A DNA stretch of 40,895 nt from Candidatus Merdivicinus excrementipullorum. Its GTDB lineage: Bacteria > Bacillota > Clostridia > Oscillospirales > Ruminococcaceae. Shown in pieces: positions 1 through 7,623 of the stretch. The stretch covers positions 1 to 40,895 of the forward strand of contig DVJP01000003.1 in NCBI GenBank assembly GCA_018716725.1. The letters are read 5' to 3'. Each line of letters starts with the position of its first letter. Positions within the stretch are counted from its first letter, which is position 1. The translations under genes were made by a program, and so were the position numbers. Under the pieces are notes generated by a model. It was not told the origin of the DNA. It saw only the letters and a program-made list of their open reading frames with translations, and did not search any database.

Positions 1-1244
1 AGCTCGGGTTTCAGCAGGTCCGCAGGACGGCAGGTGATAATCTCCTCGTCCTTGCAGATCTTCTTCTGGAACTCAGGGTCGATGGGTTCCGGGGTCTTGC
101 CGTATTCGCCGCGGACTATACCCTTGAATTCCTTGGTGACCATCTTATACCGCTCGCCGGTAATAACGTTGAACACCGCCTGGGTGCCGACGATCTGGGA
201 GGTAGGAGTAACCAGAGGGGGCATACCGGCATCTCGGCGCACCTTGGGCACTTCCTTCAGAACGTCTTCCAGCTGGTCTTCCTTGCCGGCCTGTTTCAGC
301 TGGGACAGGAGGTTTGAGAGCATGCCGCCGGGAACCTGATAGATCAGGGCGTTGGCGTCGGTAGCCAGCATCTTGGGATCCAGCAGGCCGGAATCAATAT
401 ATTTCTTCCGCAGGCCCATGAAGTAATCCCGGATAACGGTCAGCTGTTTCAAATCCAGACCGGTGTCGTACTCGGTGCCCTGGAGGGCCGCCACCATGGA
501 CTCGGTGGGGGCGTGGGAGGTGCCCAAAGCCAGAGGAGACATGGCGGTGTCGATAATGTCCGCGCCAGCCTCAATGCCCTTCAGCAGGCACATGGAAGCC
601 AAGCCGGAGGTGTAATGGGTGTGCAGGCTCACAGGGATCTTCACAGCCTCTTTGATGGCTTTCACCAGCTCCGCGGTACGGAAGGGGGTCAGCAGGGCGG
701 CCATATCCTTGATGCAGAGGGAATCCGCGCCGGCAGACTCGATTTCCTTGGCGTAATTTACAAAATATTCGGTAGTGAAAGTTTCTCCCAGGGTGTAAGA
801 AATTGCAATCTGGGCATGGGCGTTGGGGTTTTCCTTCTTCACCGCGTTGACAGCCTTGATGGTAGATTCCAGGTTGCGGATGTCGTTCAAAGCGTCGAAG
901 ATCCGGATGATGTCAATGCCGTTTGCCACAGATTTCTGGACGAAATATTCCAGAACATCATCGGCATAATGGCGGTAACCCAGCATATTCTGGCCGCGGA
1001 ACAGCATCTGCAGCTTGGTGTTGGGCATTTCCCGCCGGAGGATGCGCAGTCTCTCCCAGGGGTCCTCGTTCAAAAAGCGCAGGCAGGAGTCAAAGGTTGC
1101 GCCGCCCCAGCACTCCACAGAGTAGAAACCTACCTTGTCCATTTCACTCAAAATGGGGAGCATGTCCGAAGTGGGCATACGGGTTGCAATCAAAGACTGA
1201 TGCGCGTCGCGCAGTACAGTTTCGGTAACTTTTACCTTAGCCAT
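1..1244 (-). CDS. Biotin-dependent carboxyltransferase, pyruvate/oxaloacetate type (partial, C-terminus beyond left edge)
   Basis: The product should move a carboxyl group between biotin and pyruvate/oxaloacetate, as in PycB, OadA and the transcarboxylase 5S subunit. The N-terminus has the family signature RDAHQS (residues 12-17; Asp13 is a predicted metal ligand), the lysine motif IKDMAALL expected to hold the carbamylated lysine, and the HTHYTSG segment expected to supply metal-binding histidines. About 414 codons are present; the frame runs open off the left edge, so the C-terminus and any fused biotin domain cannot be seen. The ATG at 1244 matches the family N-terminus, with GGAAAGG a rather long 14 bases upstream. 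The gene lies 50 bases after the biotin carrier gene on the same strand and is probably the third gene of that operon. The separate carrier suggests this subunit has no biotin domain of its own, which is inference. Confidence 0.92.
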   Translation of the reverse strand, partial: MAKVKVTETVLRDAHQSLIATRMPTSDMLPILSEMDKVGFYSVECWGGATFDSCLRFLNEDPWERLRILRREMPNTKLQMLFRGQNMLGYRHYADDVLEYFVQKSVANGIDIIRIFDALNDIRNLESTIKAVNAVKKENPNAHAQIAISYTLGETFTTEYFVNYAKEIESAGADSLCIKDMAALLTPFRTAELVKAIKEAVKIPVSLHTHYTSGLASMCLLKGIEAGADIIDTAMSPLALGTSHAPTESMVAALQGTEYDTGLDLKQLTVIRDYFMGLRKKYIDSGLLDPKMLATDANALIYQVPGGMLSNLLSQLKQAGKEDQLEDVLKEVPKVRRDAGMPPLVTPTSQIVGTQAVFNVITGERYKMVTKEFKGIVRGEYGKTPEPIDPEFQKKICKDEEIITCRPADLLKPE

Positions 1245-1294
1245 TTATCATTTCACGCCTTTCCGGTTTCCAATTTTGGATGGTTTGCCACTCT

Positions 1295-1711
1295 TTAGCC
1301 GACAACAACCATCACGTCGCCCGCGTTGACAGAATCGCCCTTCTTAACCCGGATATCCACAACCTGGCCGGCAACAGGGGCAACAATGTCGTTTTCCATC
1401 TTCATGGCTTCCAGCACCACGACAACCTGGGCTTTCTCCACAGAATCGCCTTGGGCAACCTTCACTTCCATAATGGTGCCGGGCATGGGGGCTTTCACCT
1501 CAGTGCCTTCCACAGGGCCGGCAGGGGCAGCGGCGGGAGCGGGAGCGGGAGCCGGAGCCGGGGCAGCAGGAGCGGGGGCAGCCGGGGCGGCGGGAACAGG
1601 AGCCGCAGCGGGAGCAGCTACAACAGGAGCGGAAACGGGAGCAGCGCCGCCCACTTCTTCCACGGCGACGTCGTACGCTTTTCCGTTAACAGTGATATTG
1701 AATCTTCTCAT
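1295..1711 (-). CDS. Biotin carboxyl carrier protein (biotin/lipoyl attachment domain)
   Basis: This 138-residue protein carries biotin between the two carboxyltransferases encoded on either side. The N-terminus (RRFNITVNGKAYDV) resembles that of the transcarboxylase 1.3S subunit and decarboxylase gamma-type carriers. A flexible Ala/Pro linker occupies roughly residues 23-66, and the biotinyl domain covers about residues 70-138. The biotinylation motif EAMKM starts at residue 101, which makes Lys104 the biotin site. The ATG at 1711 has AAAGGA upstream at a suitable distance. It sits 45 bases after the acyl-CoA carboxyltransferase gene and 50 bases before the pyruvate-type carboxyltransferase gene. 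No biotin carboxylase gene is in the window, so this set looks like a transcarboxylase or decarboxylase rather than an ATP-driven carboxylase. Confidence 0.95.
   Translation of the reverse strand: MRRFNITVNGKAYDVAVEEVGGAAPVSAPVVAAPAAAPVPAAPAAPAPAAPAPAPAPAPAAAPAGPVEGTEVKAPMPGTIMEVKVAQGDSVEKAQVVVVLEAMKMENDIVAPVAGQVVDIRVKKGDSVNAGDVMVVVG
1514..1642 (-). repeat. Low-complexity GC-rich repeat encoding the Ala/Pro linker of the biotin carrier
   Basis: Degenerate hexanucleotide units of the type GGAGCC/GGAGCG, with related Ala-Pro codons, run through this part of the carrier gene. They encode alternating Ala and Pro, giving an extended mobile tether for the biotinyl domain. Such repeats can change length by slippage, so linker length may vary between strains. 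Confidence 0.7.
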
Positions 1712-1756
1712 GGTATGTCATTCCTTTCCGTTATTCAGGCATATTCCACACAAGTT

Positions 1757-3118
1757 TTAGTTGGTGTGTTTTTTGGGAAGTCTGGAAACCCGCTTGGAAG
1801 CCAGCATTTCCAGGGAAGCGATCAGCGCGCTCCGGGTGTTGGCGGGATCAATGATATCCTCTACCATGGAAGCGTTGGCGGCGGCATAGGGGCTTGCCTC
1901 AGAGGCGGTATATTCTTCAGCCAGCTCAGCGCGGCGTTTTTCCAGGTTTTCAGCGCCTTTGAGCTTGTCATGCCAGAAGAATTCCACAGCAGTTTCGGGC
2001 TCCAAAGCGGAAATCACAGCGGTGGGCCAGGCCAGACGGATGTCGGCGTTTGCAAAAGCAACCGCCGCGCCGCCGATAGCAGAGCCGGTGTAAACAGTAA
2101 TCTTGGGAGATGTGGCGTCCGCATAAGCATGAGCCAGTTTTGCGGAAATCTTGGCGTTTTCAGTCTTGGCGCCGCCGCAGGTGCAGAAGCCGGGAACATT
2201 GACAAAGGTAATCACCGGTAGGTTAAAGCAGTCGCAGAACCGGACAAACTCCGCAGCCTTGGCGTTTGCTTTGCGGCCGACGCGGCCGTTGGCGTAAACT
2301 AAACCCACGGTGCTGCCGCCCAGAGAAGCCAAAGCGGTGCTGACAGAATCCGCGTAGCCGGCTTTCAGTTCCAGAACAGTGCCCGCATCGCAGACAGCGG
2401 CAAAGAGATCCGCCGCTTCCATATTTTCCGCCATGTTCATAGGAGCCGCAGCAGTGCCCTCCCAAACAGGAGATTCAGAAAGGTTGTTCAAAGGAAGCAT
2501 GGAAACCACTTCCCGGGCTTTGGCAACCGCCTCAGCGTCGTCGCCGCAGACAATGTCCGCCACACCGGCGGCCGCAGCTGCTTCAGCGGAAGCGTCGCCC
2601 TCAGCGTCCGCCAGGTAAAGCTCCGCGCCCTTGGCCATGACGACCACGTCCGCGCCGGCAGCCATCATGGAGCTGATGCCCACGCAGCTGCCCGCTACTA
2701 CCGCAACCTGGGGCACAACGCCGGAAAGGTTGGCGGAAGCGGAAAGGATTTTGCTGTAAGAAGCCAAAATTTCCGCGCCCTCGCTGAGTTTTGCGCCGTT
2801 GGAATCGTAAATTGCCACAACGGGCGCGCCGTTTTTCACAGCCAGATCGTAAATTTTCGCAATTTTCTCCGCGTGCGCTTTGGAAACCGCGCCGCCCAGG
2901 GTGGTGATATCCTGGGAAAAAGCATAAACCACATCGCCGTCCACGCTGCCATAGCCGGTAATGACGCCGACGCCCTCCTCGCCGCTGGCCACAAACGCAT
3001 CCAGTTCCACGAAGGTTCCTTCGTCAAACAGCGCGGTAATGCGGTCCCGGGCAGGGGAGGATTTTTGGAAAGCAGCCTTTTTCTGTGCAAGCTGTTCCAG
3101 CTTGGATTGATAAGTCAT
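1757..3118 (-). CDS. Acyl-CoA carboxyltransferase (methylmalonyl-CoA/propionyl-CoA carboxyltransferase family, divergent)
   Basis: This 453-residue protein belongs to the crotonase-fold carboxyltransferases (MmdA, PccB, transcarboxylase 12S), which exchange CO2 between biotin and an acyl-CoA. The N-terminal half has the RDRITALFDEGTFVELDAF segment and a DSNGAKLSEG motif in place of the usual DSGGARIQEG. The C-terminal half has VPGFCTCGG, SAIGGAAVAF and a WPTAVISALEPETAVEFFW stretch. It is about 50 residues shorter than typical MmdA/PccB proteins (about 510) and departs from their oxyanion-hole sequences, so the exact acyl-CoA substrate is unsure. The ATG at 3118 lies downstream of a GGGGG ribosome binding site. 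It is the first gene after the promoter at 3213-3241. Methylmalonyl-CoA is the most likely substrate from the neighbouring subunits, but this is inference. Confidence 0.85.
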   Translation of the reverse strand: MTYQSKLEQLAQKKAAFQKSSPARDRITALFDEGTFVELDAFVASGEEGVGVITGYGSVDGDVVYAFSQDITTLGGAVSKAHAEKIAKIYDLAVKNGAPVVAIYDSNGAKLSEGAEILASYSKILSASANLSGVVPQVAVVAGSCVGISSMMAAGADVVVMAKGAELYLADAEGDASAEAAAAAGVADIVCGDDAEAVAKAREVVSMLPLNNLSESPVWEGTAAAPMNMAENMEAADLFAAVCDAGTVLELKAGYADSVSTALASLGGSTVGLVYANGRVGRKANAKAAEFVRFCDCFNLPVITFVNVPGFCTCGGAKTENAKISAKLAHAYADATSPKITVYTGSAIGGAAVAFANADIRLAWPTAVISALEPETAVEFFWHDKLKGAENLEKRRAELAEEYTASEASPYAAANASMVEDIIDPANTRSALIASLEMLASKRVSRLPKKHTN

Positions 3119-3212
3119 TGTATAGCCCCCATTCTATATAATTGGTGCAAACAATTAAGTTTTTTGAACTTGACCGGCGGACAAGCCCGCTGTCATCAAA
3201 TTCACCCAGTAT

Positions 3213-3241
3213 ATTATACTACACCGTGAAAAAAATAACAA
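3213..3241 (-). promoter_or_regulatory. Sigma-A-type promoter for the carboxyltransferase operon
   Basis: On the minus strand the -35 is TTGTTA (3236-3241) and the -10 is TATAAT (3213-3218), separated by exactly 17 bases. The start of transcription would be near 3206, leaving a leader of about 85 bases. That leader contains a small GCGG/CCGC hairpin but no recognised riboswitch. Confidence 0.75.
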
Positions 3242-3260
3242 GTTCTAAATAGAAAAAATC

Positions 3261-3626
3261 TCAGGAAAAATTACAGGATTTACAATTATGCAGAAAGGCC
3301 GGCAGGGAACCCAGGCAGTTTTGTCCATCCACCGGCACGGAAAGGACGGAAAGGCTTGCCTTGTCCACCTTAGGGCCGAATTCCACGCAGGGAAGCCCGG
3401 CCGTCACTGCGGCGTCGGCCACCGCCCGGATCAGGCCGTCAAAAAGCCCCAGATCTCCGCCGGATTCCACTTCCTCGATAAACAGCCTGTCCGGCCGGGC
3501 GCGGTAAAAAATGTGCCCGATGATTTCTTTCCCGGAAAAGGCGATGTAAGAGAGCCTTCCCTCCCGAAACGCCTCTGCAAATTGGGGCAGACCGTCCTCG
3601 GAAGTAAACGGTTTGATGTACAGCAT
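3261..3626 (-). CDS. Small protein of unknown function downstream of rluB
   Basis: I do not recognise this 121-residue protein. The reading frame is open far upstream, but that part overlaps rluB in another frame. The ATG at 3626 (protein begins MLYIKPF) has a GGGGGG ribosome binding site and follows the rluB stop by 11 bases, so this start is chosen. The sequence has an acidic N-terminal half and a C-terminus rich in Cys/Leu (CVEFGPK, NCLGSLPAFLHNCKSC). The beta-alpha pattern and the phrase SYIAFSGKEIIGHIFY are loosely like an N-acetyltransferase fragment, but the protein lacks a clear acetyl-CoA loop. There is no signal peptide or membrane segment. It is probably cotranscribed with rluB. 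No function is assigned. Confidence 0.7.
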   Translation of the reverse strand: MLYIKPFTSEDGLPQFAEAFREGRLSYIAFSGKEIIGHIFYRARPDRLFIEEVESGGDLGLFDGLIRAVADAAVTAGLPCVEFGPKVDKASLSVLSVPVDGQNCLGSLPAFLHNCKSCNFS

Positions 3627-3637
3627 AAAAACCCCCC

Positions 3638-4393
3638 TTATGAACGGCGGCCGCGGTTTTTCGCCGCGCCTTTTGCGGCCAGGCGCTTTAATGCGTCCAG
3701 TTCCTCGCCGGTCAGCTCCCGGTATGTGCCGGGCTTTAGCATCCCCAGCCGCACCGGCCCGATGGCCAGCCGCTTTAACCGGGCCACCTCCAAGCCCACA
3801 GCCTCGCACATCCGGCGGATCTCCCGGTTGCGGCCCTCGGTGATGGTGATGAGAAGGACCGTGCGGCCCGGCTCCTCCACGGCGATCCGGACTTCCGCCG
3901 GGTTGGTCAGCACCCCGTCCAGCTCTACGCCCTCGGAAAGGCGCACCATCTGTTCCGCCTCCACTTGGCTGTGGACTGTCACCCGGTAGGTTTTGGGAAC
4001 CTGGTGGGAGGGGTGGGTCATGGCGTTGGCGAAATCCCCGTCGTTGGTAAACAGCAGAAGCCCCTCGGAGTTCATGTCCAGCCTTCCTACAGGGAACACC
4101 CGTTCCGGGATGTCCGCCACCAGATCGGAAACGCATTTCCGGCCCCGGTCGTCGGACATGGAGGTCAGATACCCTCTGGGCTTATACATCATGTAATAAA
4201 CATGCTTGTCGCGACTTTTCGTATTCAGTTTTTCACCGTCAATGGTGATGGTGTCCCGGTCAGGATTGGCCTTCTGGCCCAGGGAAGCCGGGCGGCCGTT
4301 GACGCGGACCCGCTTTTCCTCAATGAGTTCCTCGGCCTTCCGGCGGGAGCAAAAGCCGCTTTCTGCAATGATTTTCTGCAAACGGATTTCCAT
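3638..4393 (-). CDS. rluB: 23S rRNA pseudouridine synthase, RluB/RsuA family
   Basis: This 251-residue enzyme converts a specific uridine in ribosomal RNA to pseudouridine. An S4 RNA-binding domain occupies residues 1-60 (RLQKIIAESGFCSRRKAEELI). The RsuA/RluB catalytic motif GRLDMNSEGLLLFTNDGD follows, with Asp106 as the catalytic aspartate. The C-terminal GRNREIRRMCEAVG motif completes the family pattern. The Lys/Gly/Arg-rich C-terminal tail probably contacts RNA. The ATG at 4393 is preceded by GAAGG. In Bacillus, rluB also lies near scpA-scpB and a dacB-type carboxypeptidase, which matches the order here. RluB is preferred over RsuA because of this context; sequence alone does not fully separate them. 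Confidence 0.92.
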   Translation of the reverse strand: MEIRLQKIIAESGFCSRRKAEELIEEKRVRVNGRPASLGQKANPDRDTITIDGEKLNTKSRDKHVYYMMYKPRGYLTSMSDDRGRKCVSDLVADIPERVFPVGRLDMNSEGLLLFTNDGDFANAMTHPSHQVPKTYRVTVHSQVEAEQMVRLSEGVELDGVLTNPAEVRIAVEEPGRTVLLITITEGRNREIRRMCEAVGLEVARLKRLAIGPVRLGMLKPGTYRELTGEELDALKRLAAKGAAKNRGRRS

Positions 4394-4564
4394 AATTTTC
4401 CTTCTTTCCGGCGCGCGTCAAGCGGGCGCCTCTATGTATTTTTAAGCTTCTATTCAGCCGGCCCAAAATGCCGGGCCAGTGTTGTAACTCTCTTCACAAT
4501 GAACTATTTCGTATTTTTCTGCATCAATTTTACATATGGTATATTTTTAATATAAGCCCTACCG

Positions 4565-4747
4565 CTATTTTCGGCTTTTCGCCAAATAATAAACGGCTAT
4601 CCCCAGGAAAGCCGCCGACGCGGCAAAAGAAAAGGCCGGGACAACCCAATTTGTCCCCTGGATGATGCGGATGACGGCGACTGCCGTCCAAAGCAGGGCA
4701 ATCACAAGGTTCAGCCAGAACTTACCGCGATATGTCACTTTTTTCAT
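4565..4747 (-). CDS. Small two-helix membrane protein of unknown function
   Basis: This 60-residue protein has two predicted transmembrane stretches, roughly residues 10-27 (FWLNLVIALLWTAVAVI) and 34-55 (VVPAFSFAASAAFLGIAVYYL), and a basic C-terminus (LAKSRK). The ATG at 4747 lies 25 bases inside the end of the carboxypeptidase gene, so the two overlap and are probably translationally coupled. A GGAAAGG stands immediately before this ATG, which is unusually close. No family is recognised. It closes the run of tightly packed genes before the 171-base gap ahead of rluB. Confidence 0.55.
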   Translation of the reverse strand: MKKVTYRGKFWLNLVIALLWTAVAVIRIIQGTNWVVPAFSFAASAAFLGIAVYYLAKSRK

Positions 4748-5885
4748 CCTTTCCGTCAAAAAGCCCTTTCCACCAGCGCAGCAGCCGTTCCCAAAATCCC
4801 GGTTCTTTTTCCAAAACGTCCACATTCTCCGCCGCCAGAAGAGGCCGGGTGTAAATGGTTTCCCCATCCAAAAGATACCGGATTTCCCCGGCCTCCTGCC
4901 CCGCCGTCACCGGCGCGTACAGGAATTTGGGCAGGAGGATTTCCGTTTTCAGCCGGGAAGCTTCCTCCTCCGTCAAAAAGAGCGTCTCCTCCCCGCCGGG
5001 CTTTAGGGCAACCGTTTCAGCAGTCCCCCCTGCCACCGGGACATTTTTGGGGATTTCCGGCTCCTTGGCCGGGGAAAGGGCCGCGAACGCGGCGTCCAGA
5101 AGGGCTTTGTGGTCGGCCCAGTCGTCCGGGGCGTTTAAGGTGACGCAGATTAAGGTGAGTCCACCCCGCTCCGCCGCTGAAACCAGGCAACGCCCGGCTT
5201 TTTTGGTAAAACCGGTTTTCACCCCGATGCAGCCCTCATATTCCTTTAAAAGCCGGTTGTGGTTTGTGAGCCACCGGTCCGCCGGGGGATTTCCAAAACT
5301 CACCTTCATCGTACTCTGGGAGCAGATGTCCCGGAAATCCTGGTTTTGCAGGGCCGCCCGGGCAAGCAAAGCCAAATCCTTTGCGGTGGTGTAATGGTTC
5401 TGGCCGTCCAGGCCGGAGGGGGTTTCAAAATTGGTGTCGGAAAGCCCCAGCTGTGCCGCCCGGCGGTTCATCATCATGACAAATTCCGGGATGCTCCCGG
5501 CAATGCGGACAGCCGCGGCGTTGGCGGCGTCGTTGCCCGAAGGCAGCAGCATCCCCGCCGCCAGGGTTCGCAGGGAAACCATGTCCCCCACCCGGAGGCC
5601 CATGGAGGAGCCTTCCACCTGGATAGCATCGGCGTCCGCCTCAAACATCACGTCCAGCCCCGGCTGTTCCAGGGTCAAAAGGGCGGTCATGATTTTGGTG
5701 GTGCTGGCCATGGGGAGCCGTTCCGCCGGATTTTTCCCAAAAATCACCCGGCCGGTTAAAGCGTCCATGACCACGGCGGCTTTGGCCGAAACCTCCGGCA
5801 TTCCCGCTCCTTCCCCATGAACCGGAAAAGGGACCCCCAGCAGCACCGTCAGGGCCAACAGCAGAGAGAACAGCCTTTTTTTCAT
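4722..5885 (-). CDS. D-alanyl-D-alanine carboxypeptidase (DacF/DacB-type penicillin-binding protein)
   Basis: This 387-residue serine peptidase trims the terminal D-Ala from peptidoglycan stem peptides outside the cytoplasmic membrane. A signal peptide covers about residues 1-24 (MKKRLFSLLLALTVLLGV). All three active-site motifs of the peptidase S11 family are visible: STTK at 61-64 (nucleophile Ser61), SGN at 116-118 and KTG at 223-225. A C-terminal beta-rich domain follows, then a stretch near residues 360-375 with WERLLRWW that could be the amphipathic membrane anchor seen in this family. A longer reading frame exists, but the ATG at 5885 has AGGTGG at good spacing and begins the signal peptide. 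The link to ytfJ and scpAB suggests a housekeeping or sporulation role similar to dacB/dacF of Bacillus. Confidence 0.93.
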   Translation of the reverse strand: MKKRLFSLLLALTVLLGVPFPVHGEGAGMPEVSAKAAVVMDALTGRVIFGKNPAERLPMASTTKIMTALLTLEQPGLDVMFEADADAIQVEGSSMGLRVGDMVSLRTLAAGMLLPSGNDAANAAAVRIAGSIPEFVMMMNRRAAQLGLSDTNFETPSGLDGQNHYTTAKDLALLARAALQNQDFRDICSQSTMKVSFGNPPADRWLTNHNRLLKEYEGCIGVKTGFTKKAGRCLVSAAERGGLTLICVTLNAPDDWADHKALLDAAFAALSPAKEPEIPKNVPVAGGTAETVALKPGGEETLFLTEEEASRLKTEILLPKFLYAPVTAGQEAGEIRYLLDGETIYTRPLLAAENVDVLEKEPGFWERLLRWWKGLFDGKDEKSDISR

Positions 5886-5956
5886 GGAAAACCACCTGCA
5901 TCCCGTTGGATTCCGCCAAAAGGCGGTCATAACAGGCTATGCAGGCGGCCGAAAAT

Positions 5957-6370
5957 TCATGCCTGGGGGTGTTCCGGGGCCGGTTTCTTTACGGAGGATT
6001 CCTTCCCTTTGGCAATGGCGTCGGAAATCTTGTCGATGACGTCGGGGACGGCGTTGACAATCTTATCCGCGGTATTGGACGAGGTGGCGATTTGCAGGAG
6101 CTTCACATCCCCCTGATGCACCACCAGGAAGGCCAGGGGCTGGATGGTAACGCCGGCTCCACCGCCGCCGCCGAAGGTCTGCTTGGGGCTGCTGGTGGGC
6201 AGATCGGACCCGCCGGAAGCGAAGCCGAAGGTCACCTTGGAAACCGGGATAATGGTAGTTCCGTCCGGAGTGGTCACCGGGTCGCCGATAATGGTGTTGA
6301 CGTCCACCATTTCCTTGATTTTCTGCATAGTTGTGGACATGACGCCCTCAATGGGATGCTGTTCAGCCAT
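5957..6370 (-). CDS. ytfJ: YtfJ/GerW family sporulation protein
   Basis: This 137-residue protein belongs to the YtfJ (GerW) family, widespread in spore formers; in Bacillus subtilis the homologue is needed for proper germination. The N-terminal region PIEGVMSTTMQKIKEMVDVNTIIGDPV, the IIPVSKVTFGFASGG segment and the glycine-rich GGGGGAG turn are all typical. The C-terminal part (VKLLQIA, NAVPDVIDKISDAI) also matches, followed by a Lys/Pro tail. The ATG at 6370 has AAGGAGG upstream. It follows a DUF2953 gene by 13 bases. In Bacillus the ytfI (DUF2953) and ytfJ genes are likewise neighbours, which supports both calls. Its presence is the main sign that the host forms spores. Confidence 0.93.
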   Translation of the reverse strand: MAEQHPIEGVMSTTMQKIKEMVDVNTIIGDPVTTPDGTTIIPVSKVTFGFASGGSDLPTSSPKQTFGGGGGAGVTIQPLAFLVVHQGDVKLLQIATSSNTADKIVNAVPDVIDKISDAIAKGKESSVKKPAPEHPQA

Positions 6371-6383
6371 TTGAAATTCCTCC

Positions 6384-7064
6384 TTATTTCTGGATGCCGG
6401 AAGGGGCCGCCTCCGGCGGATTTTTGATTTCTGCGGAAGGCAGTTCCTCCCGCCCTCTGCGGATAGTATAAACCAAAAAGCGCCCGCCCATACAAAGGGC
6501 CGCCCAAAGGATGCTCCCCAGCCGCAGTTTTAAGGTAAAGGAAATATCCTCCCGGGTTTTGGGCAGGAGGAAATCGCAGGAGATGTCCACCCGCCGGGCC
6601 TTGATTTTCATAAGATTCTGAAGCGCTGCATAGCTGCCGTAAAAGACGGCGCAGATTTTGCCGTAGTCCGTAGCAATCTGGGCGGCGTCCTCCCCGCCCA
6701 CCAGGATATAGGCTTCCAGCCGGGTCATGCGGATTTTTTTCAGGAGCTTCCCCAGCGGCGGGAACAGCGCTTTGAACAAATCCAAAACCGTCCCCACTGT
6801 CCCCTTAAGATCCCCCTCCTCCGGCTTTTTTTCCGGGGGCGGCGGCGCTTTTTTCCGCTTTTTCCGGCCTGGCTTTCCAGAAGCGGCTTTTTTGGCGGGG
6901 GCCTTTTTTTCCGGCTTTGCCTTTTGGGGCCAAACCGGGTACCGCCAGCCCAAAATCCCCACATCCAGGGAAAAATCCCCGTCATAACGGACGTCGGCGG
7001 CAATGCTCAGGGAAAACAGCAGGACAAAAAACAGCAGAATGCAGGCTGTAATGATCCACCCCAT
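6384..7064 (-). CDS. DUF2953 family membrane protein (YtfI-like)
   Basis: This 226-residue protein starts with one transmembrane helix (residues 3-22, WIITACILLFFVLLFSLSIA). A Lys/Pro-rich linker follows at about residues 48-85. The rest holds the DUF2953 pattern: KKIRMTRLEAYILVGGEDAAQIATDYGKICAVFYGS and a VDISCDFLLPKTREDISFTLKLRLGSILW stretch, with a second hydrophobic segment near the C-terminus. It lies between scpB (9 bases upstream) and ytfJ. The family is known from spore formers and often pairs with ytfJ, but its molecular role is not established. The ATG at 7064 has GAGGTGG upstream. Confidence 0.85.
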   Translation of the reverse strand: MGWIITACILLFFVLLFSLSIAADVRYDGDFSLDVGILGWRYPVWPQKAKPEKKAPAKKAASGKPGRKKRKKAPPPPEKKPEEGDLKGTVGTVLDLFKALFPPLGKLLKKIRMTRLEAYILVGGEDAAQIATDYGKICAVFYGSYAALQNLMKIKARRVDISCDFLLPKTREDISFTLKLRLGSILWAALCMGGRFLVYTIRRGREELPSAEIKNPPEAAPSGIQK

Positions 7065-7073
7065 GCCGCCACC

Positions 7074-7622
7074 TCACTCTAAGGGTTCTTCCGGCGCTTC
7101 CGCGCTGGAATTACCCGGCAGGGGCGGCAGCTCCGCCAAGGACGTGATGCCAAAGCACCGGAGGAAATTTGTGGTGGTGCGGTAGGTAATGGGCCGGCCC
7201 GGCACATCCAGCCGCCCGGCTTCCTCCACCAGTTCCTTTTCCACCAGGTTGTTGACCACCTGGCCGCTTTCCACGCCCCGGACCTGCTCCACAAAGCTTT
7301 TGGTGACAGGCTGGTTGTAGGCGATAATGGCCAGCGCCTCCATGGCCGCCCCGGACAAAGGCGTATTTTTCCGGGAACCCAGCACCGCCGCCACCCGGTC
7401 CTCATAGCACCGCTTGCTGCAAAGCTGCACCGAATCCCCCAAAACCAGCAGTTCCAAGCCCCGGTCGCTTTTTTGGAGCTTCTGGGCGTAAATGTCCAGC
7501 TGTTCCCGGACAGCCGCCGTTTCCAGGGAAAGCCCTGCCGCCAGCCGGGGGATCTCAATGGGGTCGCCGCAGGCAAACAGGGCCGCTTCCAGAAGCCCCA
7601 TGATACTTTCCTTCTGCGCCAT
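7074..7622 (-). CDS. scpB: Segregation and condensation protein B
   Basis: ScpB is the winged-helix subunit that dimerises and binds ScpA in the SMC-ScpAB condensin complex, which organises the chromosome. This 182-residue protein has the family hallmarks: LLEAALFACGDPIEIPRLAAGL at the N-terminus, SGAAMEALAIIAYNQPVTK in the middle, and VNNLVEKELVEEAGRLDVPGRPITYRTT followed by FLRCFGITSLAELPPLP near the end. The length is normal for the family (about 180-200). Its start is one base after the scpA stop and is preceded by GGAGG inside scpA, so translation is coupled. Confidence 0.97.
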   Translation of the reverse strand: MAQKESIMGLLEAALFACGDPIEIPRLAAGLSLETAAVREQLDIYAQKLQKSDRGLELLVLGDSVQLCSKRCYEDRVAAVLGSRKNTPLSGAAMEALAIIAYNQPVTKSFVEQVRGVESGQVVNNLVEKELVEEAGRLDVPGRPITYRTTTNFLRCFGITSLAELPPLPGNSSAEAPEEPLE

Positions 7623-7623
7623 T

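Noticed and set aside
513-1298. Plus-strand frame of 261 codons
   Set aside because: Antisense to the clearly homologous carboxyltransferase; no family pattern.
1280-2221. Long plus-strand frame rich in Ser/Gly/His opposite the carboxyltransferase genes
   Set aside because: It is the complement of the Ala/Pro linker and flanking genes; low-complexity composition, no ribosome binding site, overlaps two solid genes.
3627-4136. Upstream extension of the unknown gene at 3261-3626
   Set aside because: The extension overlaps rluB in another frame and reads as Arg/Gly/Pro-rich antisense-like sequence; the ATG at 3626 has a good ribosome binding site.
4394-4564. Promoter or terminator between the small membrane gene and rluB
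   Set aside because: GCCGG/CCGGC-type pairs exist near 4455-4480 but alternative pairings compete and no T-tract follows; no promoter with two good boxes was found.
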